This document shows positions 58,870-64,000 of a DNA stretch of 64,000 bases, piece by piece. The DNA comes from Bettongia penicillata ogilbyi (Eukaryota > Chordata > Mammalia > Diprotodontia > Potoroidae): contig JAJHZJ010000061.1 in the NCBI GenBank assembly GCA_023548195.1, positions 1,156,771 through 1,220,770 on the forward strand, read 5' to 3'. Position 1 is the first letter of the stretch, and each line of letters opens with the position of its first letter. The notes under the pieces were generated by a model. That model was not told where the DNA came from and did no database searches. It worked only from the letters and a program-made list of their open reading frames with translations. The position numbers and the translations under genes were made by a program.

Positions 58870-59929
58870 ACCTTTGACATAGGTGACTATTTTGACTTGC
58901 AGCAGTGGTTTGACTACCAGAAGTGGGAAGAATCTCATAGTTTCAGGATGATAATGATTAGAGTTTATCATTTTTATGAAACATTTTAATATAATTTTAA
59001 ACTTAAATGATACTCAAATATATAAAATAAGTGATAAATCTCATCTAAAACTCATAGCACTTTACACAGGAGAATAGGGACTTGTCACCTAAGAAAAAAT
59101 GCTTAATTACTATTTTTATCTCAAATTGGAGACAATATATATCGAGACATTATTCTTATGATTTGTGTATCTTTCCATATGTTTATATATCATTTTAAAT
59201 AATTGTGAATTTAAAGCACTATTTACATAAAAAGAAGAACAACCCAGGACCCTAATTATCCCTAATTTGAATGGGATTTAAAAGAGACAGAGTAATACAA
59301 GTTCCTCTGCTTCACTCTCTCTTCCAGTTTCACTGAAGTCTGGACTACTGAGATGGTTCAAAATGAAGTGGATGACTTTGGCATCTACAATGACTGATCA
59401 AGCTCTAACCTGCCTTCATGGATGGTTGGAACAAATTGTTCTATGCTGTCAGTCAATATCTTCACATGCTTCTGGTAGACACTCCCCTCATTCACCAATG
59501 GGTTTGAGGCCAATTGATTGCCCTCAGCCTGGTTTAGCCTGTCTGCTGAAATGGTTTTACTGTAGTGTGGCTACTGCATGATAAAGCTTGTTGGAGCCAC
59601 AAGTGAGAATTGGGTGATAAGTGGACACCAAAAGTGAGTGAGCAGCGCTGAAAAGGGCTTGGTGTCTCTCACATCAGAGGTGCTGCTCCTCCCTGAACAC
59701 CCTATAGACCCCCCCAAGTCATATAAGGATTGGTTGAAGCAACTGGGGTGGTTAGTCAGAGGAAACAGAAGACCAAGGTCAAGGGAAAGGCATGTAATTG
59801 ATGTTCAAGGATTTGAAATGCTATCACAGGGAAAAGGAATCATATTTGTTTTGTCTGACACTGAGGTCAGAAAAAGGAGCAATGGGTAGAGATTGCAAAG
59901 GTGCTATTTCAGGCCTGATTGTCAGGGAA
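58870..59929. other. Unclassified DNA downstream of the LRR pseudogene
   Basis: AT-rich to 59290, then a mixed-composition block (59330-59760) with short open frames ('tgccttcatggatggttgga', 'cttctggtagacactcccct') that looks like part of a dispersed repeat, but I cannot place it in a family. Confidence 0.35.
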
Positions 59930-60100
59930 AATTTGGTCTTCCTTGAGAGGTGGATGATTGCCCTTCCCTGGTGATCTTCAAGCAGAGAATAGATGACCCT
60001 TTGTCAAAGCACATTAAAGGTGGGATTCCTTTCAACTCTGAGTTGGATTAGATGGATGCGTAGGTCCCTTGCAATTCTCTAATTCCATGATTCAAATTTC
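59930..60100 (+). repeat. CR1-type LINE 3' end
   Basis: The order 'cttgagaggtggatgattgc', 'tggtgatcttcaagcagaga', 'tagatgaccctttgtcaaag', 'ttggattagatggatgcgta', 'ggtcccttgcaattctct', 'aattccatgattc' is the usual CR1 3' end, which finishes in a short repeated octamer-like tail. Confidence 0.6.
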
Positions 60101-61194
60101 AAAAGTCTACTATAGGATTGTCTACCTTACTGAGTCTAGAGGACTCTAAGGCAGGACAAGACAAAGCCCAGCTCACTTTGAGGGATAGCTTAGAACACAG
60201 CATAGAGTTTGGATCACTTATGACCTATACTTATATCCATGTTTCTACACTCATTAGGGGTATAGTTGTAAAGCACTCCCTTAAGTCTTTTGTATCTCAG
60301 TTTCCTCATATATCTAAGAGAGTTAGTAATGATGACCTATCTCCCTGGAGTGGGAAGGTTAACTTAAGTAAAGGATAAGCAAATTCTTGGGAAAGACAGT
60401 CAGACACACTTACTGTCCACACAACACCTCACAAAATGTACGTTCTTCTCCTCAAGTATTAGCTTCTGAACATCTTTTAATTTCCATGTACAAGTTTCAG
60501 ATTCTCTTGAAGCTTTATTTCTTTTGCAAGAGAAACATGAATAGAACTCCAGCAAAAGGATACCATTTGGTTGGAGGAACCTCTAGTCCTCAACTATGAT
60601 AGGTCAGTCCCTTAAATGGATGGCTTAGAAATACAGACTAACATGAATGGGCAAAATGGAGGGAGGTGGAAAAAGACACATCAGGTCATGAACTCCCCTG
60701 AGGATCTTCCTTTACCCAACTGGTACTCATACCAAAGTACTGCCAATGCCTATGCCCCAGAGTCACTCACCCTATAGACCTCTGAAGTCTCTTTTAAGGC
60801 TTATGTCCCTGATATTGTGAACAGGACACACAGAGTAGGGTCTGATCATCCATAAAAAATAACTTATGATGCTCCTGCTGCCTGTCATTCTTGCTGGGTC
60901 CCTTGGGGCTCTGGAGATATTTGATGGTGACAGCCAGTCTGTTTTTCTCTCAAAGTATTTTTTCCCTTTTCTCAAAGTCCATTTAAAAGTTTTTTTACTA
61001 GGAGACTTTCCTGTACTCAGGACAGGAGAAAAACATGGAAACTTCACTGAAGTTAGTAAGATAAGATTGACAAACACCACATCCACAGTCAATGGTCATT
61101 GCAGCTGACAAATGCTGCAAGTGTGCATATCCTGGAGGCCTTGAATCATCTCTCTCAAAACCATGAACCTGAGTCATAAAATGAGACAATGTAA
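60101..61194. other. No recognisable feature
   Basis: About 1.1 kb. An 80-codon plus frame at 60866-61108 begins MMLLLPVILAGSLGALEIF, which looks like a signal peptide, but nothing downstream resembles a known secreted family and no splice or promoter context supports it. Confidence 0.35.
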
Positions 61195-61412
61195 GGATGG
61201 TAAGTACAGTGGATAGAGCACTAGGAGGGCAATCTCAAAGACCTGAGCTTAAATTCAGCCTCAGACACTTACTAGCTGTGTGACCCTGGGGAAGTCACTT
61301 AATCTTGTTTGCTTCAGTTTCCTCATCTGTAACATGAGCTAAAGAAGGAAATGCCAGAAAATCCCAAAGGGGTTTACAAAAAGTCAGACATGACTAAAAA
61401 CGTAAACACAGA
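61195..61412 (+). repeat. SINE, plus strand
   Basis: Near-complete sense SINE: 'acagtggatagagcactagg', 'cagacacttactagctgtgt', 'gaccctggggaagtcactta', 'cagtttcctcatctgtaaca', 'aatcccaaaggggtttac', 'agtcagacatgactaaaaac'. Confidence 0.85.
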
Positions 61413-62829
61413 TAGTAGGGCCTTAGAAGCTATCACTTCCCTCAAACAGCTAAGTAAGAACCAAGACAATTCTTCATCCTACTGTCACAGCTAAGAAAGA
61501 GGTGCATCAAGGGCAACAAACAGGATAAGCTTTGAGGAGTAATCAGGTTAACATGATGACCCCAATCTTAAGAAAAATGGGAAGGGAGGCCTGGAAGAAC
61601 CAAAAGTAGGGGAAGTCATAGAGATTGAGAGGCCTGACCCAAACATACACATAGTGCTGAGTGACTTTCAATCTCATCTCTCTTATTTCAGCACAACTAC
61701 CTTTTGGATAGTCTATGGTTTTATAACTTGAGGAAGGAAACCAACTGTCTTAATCACTAGACAGGTGCCTGCTAGACATCAACTGGAAGCCCCACAGTTA
61801 TATCAAACTTGATACATACAAAATGGATGTCATGTTTTTTAGTCTGGAACCAACTTTCATCTCAACTTCTTTTTGTGTGAAGGCCAACAGTATCCTTCCC
61901 TTCACCCAGTCAGCAGGCACAATTAATCGCCTATAACTTGACAGACACTCTACCAGGAAAGGAAAGGAAGGGGACCTTTGTAAAAATAGATTTTTTACAA
62001 GTGAGGGATAACAAGAAAGCCTGCTTGGGTGTACTATAGAATGCAGGGGGAGAGTGAAGTTTAATAATGCCAAAAAAGGATTCAAAGCCTCATCATAAAT
62101 CTCCTCATCCTTCAAAACATCTAATCAGTCATCAGATCTCCCTGGATCCATCTCTAAATCTCCTCAGTCTCCCTGGAGTATTGCAGTCCCCTCTCCCTTG
62201 GTCTATTTGACTCGACTCTCCGATTTTCTTCACTCATATAAATATAATTATACCATTTGGTTCATTAAAGTCTCTCAAGAATCTTCATTTCTTTTCATGT
62301 GAAGTTCAGTTACCCAAGAAATGTTACCTTAGTCCTTTTTCCTTCTCTTTTTTGTCATTTGCTTTATAATTTTTTCTTAACAAGAGTTGAGAAAGTTCAA
62401 AACAAAAAAAATTATTTTTTCTCATCATTGTTATCTTCTCCATAAATCCTTCTTTGATCCTGTAATAGGGCCAATATCTACTAGGATTCCTCCCCCACCT
62501 CTCCTTTCACTCCCATTGGTTACATTGTAGACAGCTTCCTGGTAGCCTCTGACCATGCAGACATGGATTCCAGGTCACCTAAAGCCACCCACTTGAGGTT
62601 TGAGCTTTCAGACTTTGTGGGTGGCTGAAGACCACCCAAGTCACCACACCTTACCTGATGACCTATTTCTCTATGGAGACCAGGGAGTACCAGAAATAAA
62701 TGTTGCTTGTTGAATATCCTTTTGTTAATGACCTACCGACCTATAAGTACCACATTTTATTCCAGTACTGAGCCTGAATTAAAAGGATGCTAGCCTTTAA
62801 GAGGGTGGTCTGGTTTTATATGATAAAGT
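61413..62829. other. No recognisable feature
   Basis: About 1.4 kb of mixed composition. The 105-codon minus frame at 61798-62115 shows no recognisable domain. 62500-62720 has a C-rich block followed by 'gaaataaatgttgcttg', which could be an LTR end, but there is no supporting second landmark. Confidence 0.35.
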
Positions 62830-62960
62830 TTATTACAGTCATTAGATTATGACCTCCTCAAGCACAGTGGCTGTCTTTTGACTTTCTTGGTATTCTCAGA
62901 GTTTAGCGTAGTGTCTGGCACATAGTAGGTCCTTAATAAACATTTCCTGACTATTAATTT
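62830..62960 (+). repeat. L2 3' end
   Basis: Clear L2 3' end: 'gattatgacctcctcaagca', 'ttggtattctcagagtttag', 'tagtgtctggcacatagtag', 'gtccttaataaacatttcct'. Confidence 0.8.
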
Positions 62961-64000
62961 TATCACATTATCAGAGGAAACTGGGCCAAGTTAGTTAGCA
63001 AGTGCTTCTGCCTTGAGGAAAACTTCCTAAACTTTATGCAACTGCATCATTAGTCCCTAACATATTTAAACAATCCCCTTTCCCTGCCACATATGGGTGC
63101 TAATAGATAAATGGCTTCTCCTAACTCTATTTTACACAGGCATTATAGTTGCAGTAGATGGCTTCTGTGGTCCAATCCAACTCAAATTTTGTGTAAATAT
63201 GCAGATTTCTTTACTGCTAGTTTCTCGCTACTCCCAGGAGGTGTCAACAAGTGTTTGCTCTCTGTTTTAGCCTCTTCCATTATTTTTTAGCATTTAGTTT
63301 CACAATTCTTTCAATTGCCTGGTCATCTTTTGCCTAAGTAAAGCGAAAACCTTTTGCTGAGCCCGAGCTTTCTCTGTCACTGAGTGCCTGATATCACAGT
63401 GGGACAAGTCTCTCATTTTCCCTGACAAAAAACACAATCCTCCCTGTCAAAGTTTCTGCAATGTCATGACAGACTGGGGATATCTTTTTAAAGAGACTAC
63501 TCTCTTTGTAACCAACCCTCATAAACACTTGCCCAAGGTCCTGACCGGGTCACTCCCCAAATCCAAATTCTGATATAATGACTACAAATGTTGATGCCCT
63601 TCTTCAATTTAGTGTTCTCTCCTTGATGTCCAACTCCAAACTCTAATATGACTACAAATCTTGATGTCAGTCTGAATCTTGGGAGGCATGTCTCCACTAG
63701 AGGGCACTATTCCCACTGGTTGAGGAATCAGCAAAACACTTAAATATTAAAGCATCTCTCATTCACTGAATGGAACTATTGAATAATTCATAAACCACCT
63801 TAGCTAGTTATTAGTCCTGTTTGAGAGTGCACTCAGAGAAAACCCTTTGCTTTTCCAAATGAGAGGCGTATTCCTTAAAGGAATACCATTCATCCTGGGA
63901 TGCTACAGATCTCAGCACTAAGTTGGCACAAATAGGTTGAAATTTTATAGATACTCAACTCTGGTACCACTTTTTTGTGACTATGGAAAAAGAGATTAGT
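62961..64000. other. No recognisable feature to window end
   Basis: AT-rich DNA with short frames. A near-repeat is seen at 63565-63600 and 63630-63665 ('atgactacaaatgttgatgcc' and 'atgactacaaatcttgatgtc'). Confidence 0.4.

Noticed and set aside
60866..61108. 80-codon frame with a signal-peptide-like start
   Set aside because: No mature-protein motif, no splice or promoter context and no second exon; hydrophobic starts are common by chance.

Overview
This 64-kb window looks like AT-rich, intron/intergenic DNA from a marsupial (metatherian) nuclear genome. The evidence is the repeat content: L1 LINEs with a long A-rich 3' end, two essentially full-length 'half-L1' (HAL1) elements carrying ORF1 but no ORF2, many old L2 fragments, RTE-derived elements, CORE/tRNA-type SINEs with the 'agctgtgtgacc..gggcaagtcactt' core, and retroviral-type solo LTRs. 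The species cannot be fixed from sequence alone. No complete, intact protein-coding gene is visible. Repeat families are named from remembered consensus features, not from a search.

Layout. 1-8 kb: old L1, L2 and MIR-type fragments, then a 5'-truncated L1 (5508-7640). 8-18 kb: two direct copies about 7 kb apart of an unclassified 1.5-kb repeat (8950-10470 and 15959-17515), plus a short inverted copy of its left end (7985-8135). Between them are a GC-rich patch (10.5-11.15 kb), an LTR candidate and unclassified DNA.

18.25-39.5 kb: the most interesting part, an old tandem array of four paralogous units (A-D). Each unit carries, or once carried, two short exon-like blocks with matching splice sites, separated by an intron of about 0.7 kb in phase 2, followed by the same L2 insertions. 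Exon 1 enters in phase 0 and exon 2 leaves in phase 0, so the pair is a frame-neutral module. Every copy is damaged differently: a HAL1 sits next to the exon-1 acceptor of A, a TPT1 (TCTP) retrocopy sits in A, a rearranged L1 has replaced the A/B junction together with exon 1 of B, and C and D carry small indels.

39.5-55 kb: RTE-derived pieces, the endonuclease end of an L1, several LTRs, long TA/TG microsatellites, L2 fragments, a compact CpG island at 46.84-47.47 kb followed by a good splice-donor sequence, and a perfect 123-bp tandem duplication at 53469-53714. 55.4-58.9 kb: a PRAME-family-like leucine-rich exon on the plus strand, frameshifted twice and split by a minus-strand HAL1 with a perfect 17-bp target-site duplication. 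58.9-64 kb: CR1-like, SINE and L2 fragments in otherwise unrecognised DNA.

The genes do not form a working pathway. The window is best read as a record of gene-family duplication and decay, with the order of several retrotransposition events readable from target-site duplications and from comparison between paralogous units.
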